This document shows positions 25,268 to 33,247 of a DNA stretch of 64,000 bases, piece by piece (positions within the stretch are counted from its first letter, which is position 1; each line of letters opens with the position of its first letter). Below the pieces are notes generated by a model. The model searched no databases, was not told the origin of the DNA, and saw only the letters and a program-made list of their open reading frames with translations. A program made the translations under genes and the position numbers. The stretch covers positions 1-64,000 of the forward strand of contig DATAZE010000021.1 in NCBI GenBank assembly GCA_036272195.1, written 5' to 3'. This stretch comes from DASXHY01 sp036272195. GTDB taxonomy: Bacteria > Verrucomicrobiota > Verrucomicrobiia > Limisphaerales > DASXHY01.

Positions 25268-26659
25268 GTGAGCAATCTGCCGGAGCAAGTCGACCAATCC
25301 GTCCATACGCGCAAGCTTTTCCGGCGCGGCCAAAAAATTCTTATCGCCGTTTCTGGCGGCGTGGATTCCATGGTTTTGCTCCACCTCCTTCACGAACTTT
25401 CCCAAAAAAATAAATGGCGGCTCACCGTCGCGCATCTCAATCATCAGTTGCGCGGCAGCAGCAGCGATGCCGACGAGCGCCTCGTCGCGCGCACCGCAAA
25501 AAAACTGGGCCTGCCGATCGTCACTGGACGTGCCGACGTCAAAAAAATCGCCCGCACCGGCCACCTCTCGCTCGAAATGGCCGCGCGGAAAGCGCGCCAT
25601 GAATTCCTCGCCCAAACCGCCGCGCACCTGAAAATTTCCCACATCGCCCTCGCGCACCATGCCGATGACCAGGTGGAGTTGTTTTTTTTACGATTGTTGC
25701 GCGGCAGCGGCAGCGAAGGTTTGGCCGGCATGAAATGGCGCAGCCCTTCACCTGCGAATCCAGCCATCCAATTGATCCGCCCGTTGCTTGAGCAATCGAA
25801 AGCGTCACTGCAAGCTTGCGCCGCCGCGAAAAAAATTCCCTTCCGCGAAGACGCGAGCAACGAATGGCTCGATATCCAGCGCAACCTCATCCGGCGCGAA
25901 CTATTGCCGTTGCTCCGGCGCAAGTATCAACCCGCGCTTGAGCGAACCATCCTGCGCCTCATGGACATCCTTAAAGCGGAATCCGAATACATCCATGATG
26001 CCGCGGAGAATTGGCAGCGTAGTGGCACGGGCGTCTCGCCCGCGCGTTTCAAATTTGGGAAAATTCCCTTCCCGAAGCTTCCTTTGGCTCTTCAGCGCCG
26101 CTGCATCCAGTCGCAATTATTGCAGCGCGGAATCCCCACGGATTTCGCGCTGGTTGAACGCCTGCGAACTTCGCCCGGAAAATCGTTCACCGTTGTCCCG
26201 CAGCTTGCCGTCTCGTGTAGCGCGAATGGACAGTTGCATTTCCAAAGTTCTCCGATCGTCGAATCAAAAACGGATGAAGTGAAAATAGATTTGGCGCGCA
26301 GGGCAGGGCAGGTGCTTTTTGCCGGGCGGAAAATTTCGTGGGCAATTAAACCCCGGAGAGCCGTCAACCGTCCTCGCCCTCATCCTCGAAAAGAGTTCTT
26401 CGACGCCGACAAAATCGGGCCGAACATCGTGCTTCGCCACTGGCGGCCCGGCGACCGTTTTCAACCCATTGGCATGAAACATCCCGTGAAATTGCAGGAT
26501 TTCTTCGTGAATCAGAAGATCCCGCGCGCCCGGCGTCATGATTTAATTGTGGCGGCCACGGCCCAAAATGAAGTATTTTGGGTTGAAGATGTGCGCATTT
26601 CGGAACAGTTTAAGCTTACATCTGCCACCGCGCTCCGGCTAACGTGGCAATGGAAATAG
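25268..26659 (+). CDS. tilS: tRNA(Ile)-lysidine synthase
   Basis: 463 residues from a GTG at 25268 (VSNLPEQVDQSV); a longer in-frame start would be coded by the family B repeat and is rejected. The PP-loop ATP-binding motif SGGVDS is at residues 29-34, with VAHLNHQLRG and ALAHHADDQVE as the expected following motifs. The C-terminal TilS substrate-binding domain has NIVLRHWRPGDRFQPIGM, KLQDFFVNQKIPR and EVFWVEDVRI. TilS adds lysine to C34 of the CAU-anticodon tRNA-Ile, an essential step that changes decoding to AUA. Residues about 251-260 (RSGTGVSPAR) are coded by an inserted copy of repeat family B. ftsH follows 65 bases later, an order often seen (tilS-hpt-ftsH) but here without hpt. Confidence 0.95.
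   Translation: MSNLPEQVDQSVHTRKLFRRGQKILIAVSGGVDSMVLLHLLHELSQKNKWRLTVAHLNHQLRGSSSDADERLVARTAKKLGLPIVTGRADVKKIARTGHLSLEMAARKARHEFLAQTAAHLKISHIALAHHADDQVELFFLRLLRGSGSEGLAGMKWRSPSPANPAIQLIRPLLEQSKASLQACAAAKKIPFREDASNEWLDIQRNLIRRELLPLLRRKYQPALERTILRLMDILKAESEYIHDAAENWQRSGTGVSPARFKFGKIPFPKLPLALQRRCIQSQLLQRGIPTDFALVERLRTSPGKSFTVVPQLAVSCSANGQLHFQSSPIVESKTDEVKIDLARRAGQVLFAGRKISWAIKPRRAVNRPRPHPRKEFFDADKIGPNIVLRHWRPGDRFQPIGMKHPVKLQDFFVNQKIPRARRHDLIVAATAQNEVFWVEDVRISEQFKLTSATALRLTWQWK
26020..26046. repeat. Palindromic repeat family B inserted in the tilS reading frame
   Basis: The start TAGTGGCACGGGCGTCTCGC is identical to the left arm of the two intergenic copies at 21532 and 25148. It is read in the frame that gives SGTGVSPAR and leaves tilS open on both sides. 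Confidence 0.9.
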
Positions 26660-26724
26660 GGGTAAAACAGGCGGTTGCGGGTTTCTACCCATCATGTTAG
26701 GTTGGCGCAGCTTTTAAAATAAAA

Positions 26725-28740
26725 ATGTCAGACGAAAATAAAATTAATAGCGACGACAAGGATCCGAAGAAAAACGGTGAGTTCCGTGTTCCTCCGAAAA
26801 CCTGGATCGTATGGATTGTCATCATCGGCGGCATTCTCGCGCTCGTCTTGTTCCGCAACCAGATGACCCCGCCGCTGAATATCATCAGCACCGCCGATTT
26901 CATGAACAAGGTGGAAGCCGGGCAAATTGATTCCGCCACGGTGAGTTTCAGCCCCCAATCGCCGATTTACGATGTCACCGGCAAATTCAAAGCGGCCGAT
27001 CCTAAGGGAGTCGCCACGCCTTTTCACGTTAAAGTGCTTTTGACTGACAGCATGATTGAAAAGTTGCAGAAGTTGCAGGGCGTGGAGGTGAAAGAACCGA
27101 ACACCATGCTTTTAAGCGTCATGATGACGCTTCTCCCGATACTTTTGATTGGCGGGTTCATTTGGTTCTTCTTCATCCGTCAAATCAAGATGGCTGGCAA
27201 AGGCGCATTGAGCTTCGGCAAGAGCAAAGCCCGCCTGCTTGCGAAGGAACGTAATAAAACAACTTTCAAAGATGTGGCCGGTATCGAGGAAGCCATCGAA
27301 GAAGTCTCCGAACTCGTCGAGTTCCTCAAAGACCCGAAGAAATTTCAACGCCTCGGCGGCAGAATTCCCAAAGGCGTGCTGATGATCGGACCGCCCGGAA
27401 CCGGCAAGACCCTGCTTGCCAAAGCGATTGCCGGGGAAGCCGATGCAGCCTTCTTCAGCATCAGCGGTTCGGATTTCGTCGAAATGTTCGTCGGCGTCGG
27501 CGCGAGCCGCGTGCGCGACATGTTCGAGCAGGCCCGCAAGAATACTCCCTGCCTGGTGTTCATCGATGAAATCGACGCCGTCGGCCGTTCGCGCGGCCAT
27601 GGCCTCGGCGGCGGCAACGACGAACGCGAGCAGACCTTGAATGCCTTGCTCGTCGAGATGGATGGATTTGATACGCAGGAAGGCATCATCATCATTGCGG
27701 CCACCAATCGGCCGGACGTGCTGGATCCCGCTCTATTGCGGCCCGGTCGTTTTGACCGCCAGGTCACCGTGAATTTGCCGGACGTCCGGGGACGCGAGGG
27801 AATTTTGAAGGTCCACGCCAAGAATGTGAAGCTCGCGCCCGGAGTTGATTTGTCCATCATCGCGCGTGGCACGCCCGGTTTTTCCGGCGCGGAATTGGCC
27901 AACCTTTTGAACGAAGCCGCTTTGCTGGCTGCCAGCACGAACAAAAAAGCGGTGGGCATGAAAGAGCTTGAAGAAGCCCGCGATAAAGTGCGCTGGGGCC
28001 GCGAGCGCCGCAGCCTCGCCATGACCGATCAGGAAAAGAAATATACCGCGTGGCACGAAGCCGGCCATGCCATTGTCAACGTGCTGCTGAAACACACGCA
28101 CCCGTTGCACAAAGTCACCATCATTCCGCGCGGCCAATCACTCGGCTCGACCATGTCGCTGCCGAAACAGGATGTGCTCAGCCGGCGTCGCAAGGAAATG
28201 CTGGATGACATCGCCATGATCATGGGCGGACGTATCGCTGAGGAAATTGTTTCCCAGGATATTTCCACGGGTGCCGCCATGGACATTCAACAGGGCACAA
28301 AAATCGCCCGCGCCATGGTTTGCGAATACGGCATGAGCGACAAATTGGGCATGGTCCAATACGGCGACAATGACGAGTATGTTTTCCTGGGCCGCGACAT
28401 GGGCCGCTCGAAGGTTTACAGCGAAGATACGGCGCGGCAAATCGACGCGGAAATCAAGCGCATCATCGATGAGCAATATCAGATTGCCAAGGACCTCATC
28501 ATGGGCAACGTGGACAAGCTCGAGATAATCGCCAAGTCGCTGCTGGAAGTGGAGACTCTTGATGGTTCGCAGGTCGAAGAAATTGTCCGCACGGGCAAAT
28601 TCACACCGCCCACGCCTCCGCCGCAGGTGGACCCGCCGCATGGCGCGCCCGCCGGCACACCGTTGCCGGAAGTGCCTGCGAAGCCGGCTCCTCCCAAGCT
28701 GCCTGGTGGCCTTGGCAGTCCTGCTCCGGCGCCGGTTTGA
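26725..28740 (+). CDS. ftsH: ATP-dependent zinc metalloprotease FtsH
   Basis: 671 residues. A first membrane helix (TWIVWIVIIGGILALVLF, about 30-47) and a second (SVMMTLLPILLIGGFIWFFFI, about 132-152) flank the periplasmic domain. The AAA module follows, with Walker A GPPGTGKT (222-229), Walker B CLVFIDEIDAVGRSR and the SRH arginines (ATNRPDVLDPALLRPGRFD). The M41 zinc protease site is HEAGH (His444, Glu445, His448). The C-terminus ends in an about 45-residue Pro-rich tail (TPPTPPPQVDPPHGAPAG) not needed for activity. FtsH is a hexameric inner-membrane protease for quality control and regulated turnover. A terminator-like hairpin follows before rpsP. Confidence 0.98.
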   Translation: MSDENKINSDDKDPKKNGEFRVPPKTWIVWIVIIGGILALVLFRNQMTPPLNIISTADFMNKVEAGQIDSATVSFSPQSPIYDVTGKFKAADPKGVATPFHVKVLLTDSMIEKLQKLQGVEVKEPNTMLLSVMMTLLPILLIGGFIWFFFIRQIKMAGKGALSFGKSKARLLAKERNKTTFKDVAGIEEAIEEVSELVEFLKDPKKFQRLGGRIPKGVLMIGPPGTGKTLLAKAIAGEADAAFFSISGSDFVEMFVGVGASRVRDMFEQARKNTPCLVFIDEIDAVGRSRGHGLGGGNDEREQTLNALLVEMDGFDTQEGIIIIAATNRPDVLDPALLRPGRFDRQVTVNLPDVRGREGILKVHAKNVKLAPGVDLSIIARGTPGFSGAELANLLNEAALLAASTNKKAVGMKELEEARDKVRWGRERRSLAMTDQEKKYTAWHEAGHAIVNVLLKHTHPLHKVTIIPRGQSLGSTMSLPKQDVLSRRRKEMLDDIAMIMGGRIAEEIVSQDISTGAAMDIQQGTKIARAMVCEYGMSDKLGMVQYGDNDEYVFLGRDMGRSKVYSEDTARQIDAEIKRIIDEQYQIAKDLIMGNVDKLEIIAKSLLEVETLDGSQVEEIVRTGKFTPPTPPPQVDPPHGAPAGTPLPEVPAKPAPPKLPGGLGSPAPAPV

Positions 28741-28782
28741 TACCTGGGAGCGGTCGCCCATCCCGGCGGCCGGTTAAAAGCC

Positions 28783-28809
28783 GTGGCAGCCGCGTGAGGA
28801 GGCTTACAC
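28783..28809. repeat. Palindromic repeat family C, left half only
   Basis: GGCAGCCGCGTGAGGAGGCT matches the left arm of the full copies at 22188 and 33811; no right arm follows. It lies between ftsH and rpsP. Confidence 0.65.
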
Positions 28810-28866
28810 TTGGATATCCCGAGTGTCCGTGGCTCAAATACTGAAAACAACACTTGCAAAGCCCGA

Positions 28867-28895
28867 AGCGCAATACTACTCTTTGCGCTCTTTTT
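28867..28895 (+). terminator. Probable intrinsic terminator or attenuator between ftsH and rpsP
   Basis: AGCGCAA and TTGCGCT form a 7-bp stem with a nine-base loop, followed by CTTTTT. It could end ftsH transcripts or act as an attenuator in the rpsP leader, because it lies only about 55 bases before the rpsP ATG. Confidence 0.55.
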
Positions 28896-28949
28896 GGGAA
28901 AACCCCTGAAGTTTGTGGCGTGTTGCCACGAGTTGGAAACGATTGATTT

Positions 28950-29204
28950 ATGGCAGTTAAAATTCGCATGAAGCGGGTCGGCACCAAAAACTTGCCGGTA
29001 TTCCGCATTGTTGTGGCCGATGGCCGCAGTCCTCGTGACGGTAAGTTCATCGAGGAAATCGGCACCTATCAACCGCTGAAAAAAGGTGACAATTTCACCA
29101 TCAACCTCGACCGCGCCAACTATTGGATCAGCAAGGGCGCGCAGCCGAGCGATACCGTGGCCAGCTTTTTGAAGAAAGCCGGCAAAGCCACGGCGGCGGC
29201 TTAA
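28950..29204 (+). CDS. rpsP: 30S ribosomal protein S16
   Basis: 84 residues, the normal size. MAVKIRMKRVGTKNLPVFRI, then VVADGRSPRDGKFIEEIGTY and the SDTVASFLKKAG segment are diagnostic of bS16, which binds 16S rRNA and helps 30S assembly. It heads the cluster rpsP-khpA-trmD-rplS. Spacing to khpA is 90 bases, filled by an A/T-rich inverted repeat, so the cluster is looser than in many bacteria. Confidence 0.98.
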   Translation: MAVKIRMKRVGTKNLPVFRIVVADGRSPRDGKFIEEIGTYQPLKKGDNFTINLDRANYWISKGAQPSDTVASFLKKAGKATAAA

Positions 29205-29207
29205 GGT

Positions 29208-29291
29208 AAAATGAAAATTGCAAAATCGAAAACCGCGGCGCAGCCGGGCGCGTTACTCTCCGTTTTTGCATTTTTAACTTTTAAATTTTAA
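29208..29291. repeat. A/T-rich imperfect inverted repeat between rpsP and khpA
   Basis: AAAATGAAAATTGCAAAAT at the left and TTTTTGCATTTTTAACTTTT at the right are nearly complementary around a GC-rich centre (ACCGCGGCGCAGCCGGGCG). It may be a dispersed repeat or a weak transcription end. Confidence 0.5.
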
Positions 29292-29294
29292 TCG

Positions 29295-29534
29295 ATGCAG
29301 GCCTTTCTCGAGTACGTCGTTAAAGGACTTGTGCAACACCCGGACGCGGTCACGATTACCCCGGTTGAGCGCGAGGGGACCACGGTTTATGAATTGCGGC
29401 TCGATCCGCAGGACGTGGGCAAAATTATTGGCCGGCAGGGCATGACCATCAACGCGATTCGCTCGCTGTTGCTGGCGGGCAGCGCGAAAAAGGGAATGCG
29501 TTGCACGGTGGAAATTGTCGAAGATCGCGCGTAG
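29295..29534 (+). CDS. khpA: KH-domain RNA-binding protein KhpA
   Basis: 79 residues, a single KH domain. MQAFLEYVVKGLVQHPDAV opens as in YlqC/KhpA proteins, and KIIGRQGMTINAIRSLL contains the GxxG loop (GRQG) that contacts RNA. KhpA binds RNA, often with KhpB/Jag, and is linked to ribosome biogenesis and small-RNA regulation. It takes the place between rpsP and trmD where rimM is usually found. A family A repeat follows directly after its stop codon. Confidence 0.9.
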   Translation: MQAFLEYVVKGLVQHPDAVTITPVEREGTTVYELRLDPQDVGKIIGRQGMTINAIRSLLLAGSAKKGMRCTVEIVEDRA

Positions 29535-29535
29535 C

Positions 29536-29558
29536 TGTAGCGGCGGTCTGGACCGCCG
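29536..29558. repeat. Palindromic repeat family A between khpA and trmD
   Basis: TGTAGCGGCGGTCTGGACCG continues to CCG; the stem CGGCGGTC/GACCGCCG is perfect. It matches the element in rnpB and the one after trmD. Confidence 0.8.
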
Positions 29559-29574
29559 GACGAATGCGACGCAG

Positions 29575-30246
29575 ATGAAGATAGACGTGCTCACTTTGTT
29601 CCCGGCGATGTTCGCCGGACCGCTGGATGAGAGCATCATCAAGCGGGCGCGGGACGCAGGGTTGTTGGATTTGAAGATCCACCAGTTGCGGGATTACACC
29701 CACGACCGACACAAAACGGTGGATGACCGTCCGTTTGGCGGTGGGCCGGGCATGTTATTGAAGCCCGAACCGATCTTTGAAGCAGTGGAAGCGATTGCGC
29801 GGGATACGACGCGTGTCATTCTGCTTTCGCCCTCGGGCCGGCCATTCAGCCAGGCCGTGGCGCGCGAGTTGTCGCAGGAAGCGGATTTGTTGCTCGTGAC
29901 CGGGCATTACGAAGGCTTCGACGAGCGGATTCGCGAGGAACTGGCGGATGACGAATTGTCTATCGGCGATTACGTGCTGACCAACGGCGCGTTGCCGGCG
30001 ATGGTTGTGATTGACGCGGTGGCGCGGTTGCTGCCGGGCGTGCTCGGCGATGACGAAAGTTCGAAAGAAGAATCGTTTAGCGCGGACGGGCCGGGGCTGG
30101 AATATCCGCAGTACACGCGGCCGGCGGAATTTCGCGGGATGAAAGTCCCCGAAGTGTTGCTGTCCGGCAACCATGCGGAAATCGCCAAATGGCGCGCTGC
30201 GCAGGCGAACCAGCGCACGAAAGAGCGAAGACCAGATTTGATGTAG
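29575..30246 (+). CDS. trmD: tRNA (guanine-N1-)-methyltransferase
   Basis: 223 residues from ATG 29575 (MKIDVLTLFPAMFAGPLDES). An in-frame start 60 bases upstream lies inside the khpA end and repeat A, and is rejected. TrmD marks are DYTHDRHKTVDDRPFGGGPG, LLLVTGHYEGFDERIREE and the knotted SAM-binding segment LSIGDYVLTNGALPAMVVID, then LPGVLGDDES and YTRPAEFRGMKVPEVLLSGN. The enzyme makes m1G37 next to the anticodon to prevent frameshifting. The stop codon TAG is the second to fourth base of a family A repeat (TGTAGCGGCGG), so repeat insertion seems to have set the present C-terminus. Confidence 0.97.
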   Translation: MKIDVLTLFPAMFAGPLDESIIKRARDAGLLDLKIHQLRDYTHDRHKTVDDRPFGGGPGMLLKPEPIFEAVEAIARDTTRVILLSPSGRPFSQAVARELSQEADLLLVTGHYEGFDERIREELADDELSIGDYVLTNGALPAMVVIDAVARLLPGVLGDDESSKEESFSADGPGLEYPQYTRPAEFRGMKVPEVLLSGNHAEIAKWRAAQANQRTKERRPDLM

Positions 30247-30263
30247 CGGCGGTCTATGACCGC
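30242..30263. repeat. Palindromic repeat family A overlapping the trmD stop codon
   Basis: TGTAGCGGCGGTCTATGACC followed by GC; the inner stem is GCGGTC-TAT-GACCGC. The right end is truncated compared with the rnpB copy. The TAG within it is the trmD stop. Confidence 0.8.
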
Positions 30264-30278
30264 ATAAAAAAATAATTT

Positions 30279-30659
30279 ATGAACCAGGCATTACTTGAAA
30301 AAATTCATTCGGAACAGTTCCGCAAAGAGCGGGCGGAATTCAACGTGGGCGACAGCGTGCGCGTGCACACCAAAGTCGTTGAAGGCGACAAGGAACGCAT
30401 CCAGATTTTCGCCGGCGTCGTCATCGGCATGCGCGGTCGCGGTTTGAACGAGACCTTCACCGTCCGCCGCATCAGCTATGGCGAAGGTGTGGAACGCATT
30501 TTCCCCGTGCACTCACCCCGCGTCGATAAGATTGAAGTGGAACGTAAAGGTTCCGTGCGCCGCGCCAAATTGACCTACCTGCGCAAACGCCTTGGCAAGG
30601 GCGCCACGCTGGTGAAGGAACGCGAGAACAAGGCTGTAGCCGCTCCCGCAAAGGCTTAA
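30279..30659 (+). CDS. rplS: 50S ribosomal protein L19
   Basis: 126 residues. FNVGDSVRVHTKVVEGDKER, IFAGVVIGMRGRGLNETFTV and RRAKLTYLRKRLGKGATLV are typical of bL19, which sits at the 30S-50S interface. It closes the rpsP-khpA-trmD-rplS cluster and is followed by a strong terminator hairpin. The Ala/Pro-rich tail (ENKAVAAPAKA) is slightly longer than in E. coli. Confidence 0.98.
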   Translation: MNQALLEKIHSEQFRKERAEFNVGDSVRVHTKVVEGDKERIQIFAGVVIGMRGRGLNETFTVRRISYGEGVERIFPVHSPRVDKIEVERKGSVRRAKLTYLRKRLGKGATLVKERENKAVAAPAKA

Positions 30660-30693
30660 TCCTCCACGCGAGGTTGTCTTTAGATCTTCAATA

Positions 30694-30733
30694 GCGCCGT
30701 GAATCTGAATTGATTCACGGCGCTCTGTTATTT
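30694..30733 (+). terminator. Intrinsic terminator after rplS
   Basis: A perfect 13-bp stem AGCGCCGTGAATC/GATTCACGGCGCT with loop TGAATT (30707-30712) is followed by CTGTTATTT. It ends the ribosomal protein cluster. Confidence 0.85.
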
Positions 30734-30789
30734 CAAATCGGTAGGCCGCGCTGCTGTTCGGCGAGCGTCCTCGCGAGCCGGTCGTTACT

Positions 30790-33225
30790 TCAAAACGGGT
30801 GAGTAGAAGACGTACGCCCCGCCCATCGCAACCCATCCACCGTGGTCGCCTCCCAACTGTTCTGCCGCAGGGTGATTTTCACCGCTCCGATCTCGCTCGT
30901 GCAGAGGACAGGCACACCCCGTTTTTCCAACCGCTCGCGCAACGCCTGACTCGCCCGCCGTTTCGCTGGCAGTTCCGAATCCGCGATCACAATAAGCCGT
31001 GGATGGATTGCATCCAGCAAAGAGTCCTTCAGCGGTTCATTCTCCTCCGGCATTCCGGCCACTACGATATCCGAACGCAAATCCGTATTGCGTTCGAGCA
31101 GCGCCTCCTGGCCCAACCTTCCCAAGTTGGAGAGCAACAAAATCCGCGTGCCGCGAAACTCTCCGTGCAGGACCAGCGCGTTGTCTTCCGCGTGCGGGAA
31201 AAGGTTCGTCGCGGTCGGATGCAACACCGTCCAATTTGAAAACTCGTCGCCACAATTGACAACCTGCCGCCAGCCTGGATTTTTTTCCAAAATTTCGAGC
31301 ACCTCCCGGTAAGCCGACGAACGGAACCGCACCGGACTTGTCACGACTTTGTTAATCGTGACCTGCGACTGGAGGCTTTTGAAGCCCGCCATTTGCCCCT
31401 CGGCCCCGTGGGTAAGCACAAGGCGCGGCAGGGAATTGACGCCCTGCGCCTGCAAGTAAGGTTTCAGCGTAAGCTCAAAAGAACGTTCGCTTCCGCAATC
31501 CACCAGCAAGTCCTCCCGGCTGCCTTGCGCATCGCAATAAATGACGTCTCCACCGTTCAGCGGGAGGACCGTGAGGCGCGTCGCGGATTGTCCGTACCAC
31601 CATTGGCCACACCAGGCTGCGAGGAGAAGAATAAGTGCGGTGAATTTCCATTTGCGTCCCTCGCTTTTGAAAAGGTGACCCGTGATGATGGCGAGCAAAA
31701 TCAAATAAAAGAGGCAGATGGTGAAAAGATTCGGCGCTGGCACATAAGCATAAGCGTGCGGCAGGCCGGCGAACCAGACGCTGCTTGCGCGAAGGCATTC
31801 CATGAAAAACCGGCCCACATGATTTAGCACCATCGCACCCGCCGGAAACCACCCGGCGAGCAGGAGGCAGATCAGGTTGCCCGACAGCACTAGGATACAG
31901 AGAGGGACGGCGACGACATTCGCGAACGTGCTGACCGGCGTGAAGACATGAAAATAATAGGCAACGAGCGGAATGGATCCCACCCACGCCGCGAAGGAAG
32001 AAAAGACCAGGCCCAACACATAACGCAGCGGCTTGTGTAAAATACGTTGCCAACGCGGGCGCAAATCGTCCGGCAACATCGGGTCGGGTTGCAACAAACG
32101 CTGCACGAAGCGATCGCAGGCCGGCATCATTAACAAAATGCCGAGCACCACCACAAACGAGAGTCGAAAGCCCGCCTGAAACAATTGTTGCGGCTGCCAG
32201 ATGAGGATGATTAACGCCGCCGCGAACAGCGAGTTGAGCACGTCGCCGGGCCTTCGCAGGACCCATCCGCCGACAACAATCGTCAGCATCACCGCCGCGC
32301 GGATCGCCGATGCCGGCCATCCGGTGAGCCCCACGTAGGACCAGATCAATGGAATCAACACCAACCCGCAAATCATTCGCGGCACGCGCAGTGCGCGAAA
32401 GCTCACAAAAAATATTCCGAAGAGAATCGCCAGGCGAAGCCCATCCACGGCGAAAATATGATAAGTAGCGGCCCGAACAAAAGGTTCAGTGACCTCGTCG
32501 GTCAGGAAGGTTTTGTCACCCAGCGCCAGGGCTTGTTCGAGGCGCACGGATTCATCGTCCGGTTGGCCCAGCGCGAGCGCAGCTTCGGCCCATTTCGCAA
32601 ATCGATCGCTCAAGGGCGGCGAAACTTCGTGCGGGCTGACAATTTGCCAGTCATTGGTCCGTGCGGTTTTAAGCCTGAAATAAATTTCCTGGCGGCGTAG
32701 AAACTCCTGGAAATCAAATAGACCTTCCGCAACGGGTTTCGGCGGCGTTTCGATCACACCGTAAATTTGGACCTCCTGGCCCGCGAAAAAATCTCCTGGC
32801 AACCGATCCGGAACACTGGCGATGATTAGCCCTGAGGCAGGTTCCCATTTTGTGCCGCGCTGAATGGCCGTCACATCGGTTCGTGCCGTCGTGCTGAAGG
32901 AATCGCCGGAAATGGGGTCCGTGTAAAATCGCGCAGCGGGTTTCTCGGTCAATCTGCCACGCACCGTGGCAAGTTCGGGTTCACGGATTAGGATGACGCG
33001 CAGATCGGTAGGCGAAACGACCGCAGTGTGCCACACGGAGTTTGTCCATCCGGTGAATAGAATCAGCGGCCAAATTAGAAACGGGCGAAATCTCGCGAGG
33101 AGCAGCGCGCACGCCGCGATGGCAAGTGAGACCGCAAACAGGCAGGGCAGGGGTGGCTGAACGAAGTTTCCGAGCAGCAATCCGCCTGCGTACAGAACCG
33201 CCACGATTCCCAATGGCTGTTTCAT
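30790..33225 (-). CDS. ComEC/Rec2-like membrane protein with degenerate metallo-beta-lactamase domain
   Basis: 811 residues. The N-terminal part has two hydrophobic helices and a soluble DUF4131-like OB-fold region (RGRLTEKPAARFYTDPISGD, VQIYGVIETPP). The central competence domain (about 215-540) contains HIFAVDGLRLAILFGIFFV, GLTGWPASAIRAAVMLTIVV and many helices. The C-terminal about 240 residues (from LTVLPLNGGDVIYCDAQG) align with the ComEC metallo-beta-lactamase domain. There the metal motif, normally THxDxDHxGG, reads LTHGAEGQMAG, and the LLTGD strand reads LLLSN. ComEC forms the inner-membrane DNA uptake channel in natural transformation. The channel part looks intact here, but the nuclease-like domain has probably lost metal binding. 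It stands alone, 22 bases after the VanZ-like gene on the same strand. Confidence 0.85.
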   Translation of the reverse strand: MKQPLGIVAVLYAGGLLLGNFVQPPLPCLFAVSLAIAACALLLARFRPFLIWPLILFTGWTNSVWHTAVVSPTDLRVILIREPELATVRGRLTEKPAARFYTDPISGDSFSTTARTDVTAIQRGTKWEPASGLIIASVPDRLPGDFFAGQEVQIYGVIETPPKPVAEGLFDFQEFLRRQEIYFRLKTARTNDWQIVSPHEVSPPLSDRFAKWAEAALALGQPDDESVRLEQALALGDKTFLTDEVTEPFVRAATYHIFAVDGLRLAILFGIFFVSFRALRVPRMICGLVLIPLIWSYVGLTGWPASAIRAAVMLTIVVGGWVLRRPGDVLNSLFAAALIILIWQPQQLFQAGFRLSFVVVLGILLMMPACDRFVQRLLQPDPMLPDDLRPRWQRILHKPLRYVLGLVFSSFAAWVGSIPLVAYYFHVFTPVSTFANVVAVPLCILVLSGNLICLLLAGWFPAGAMVLNHVGRFFMECLRASSVWFAGLPHAYAYVPAPNLFTICLFYLILLAIITGHLFKSEGRKWKFTALILLLAAWCGQWWYGQSATRLTVLPLNGGDVIYCDAQGSREDLLVDCGSERSFELTLKPYLQAQGVNSLPRLVLTHGAEGQMAGFKSLQSQVTINKVVTSPVRFRSSAYREVLEILEKNPGWRQVVNCGDEFSNWTVLHPTATNLFPHAEDNALVLHGEFRGTRILLLSNLGRLGQEALLERNTDLRSDIVVAGMPEENEPLKDSLLDAIHPRLIVIADSELPAKRRASQALRERLEKRGVPVLCTSEIGAVKITLRQNSWEATTVDGLRWAGRTSSTHPF

Positions 33226-33247
33226 CAGCGGCGCGAGATTAAGCGCC

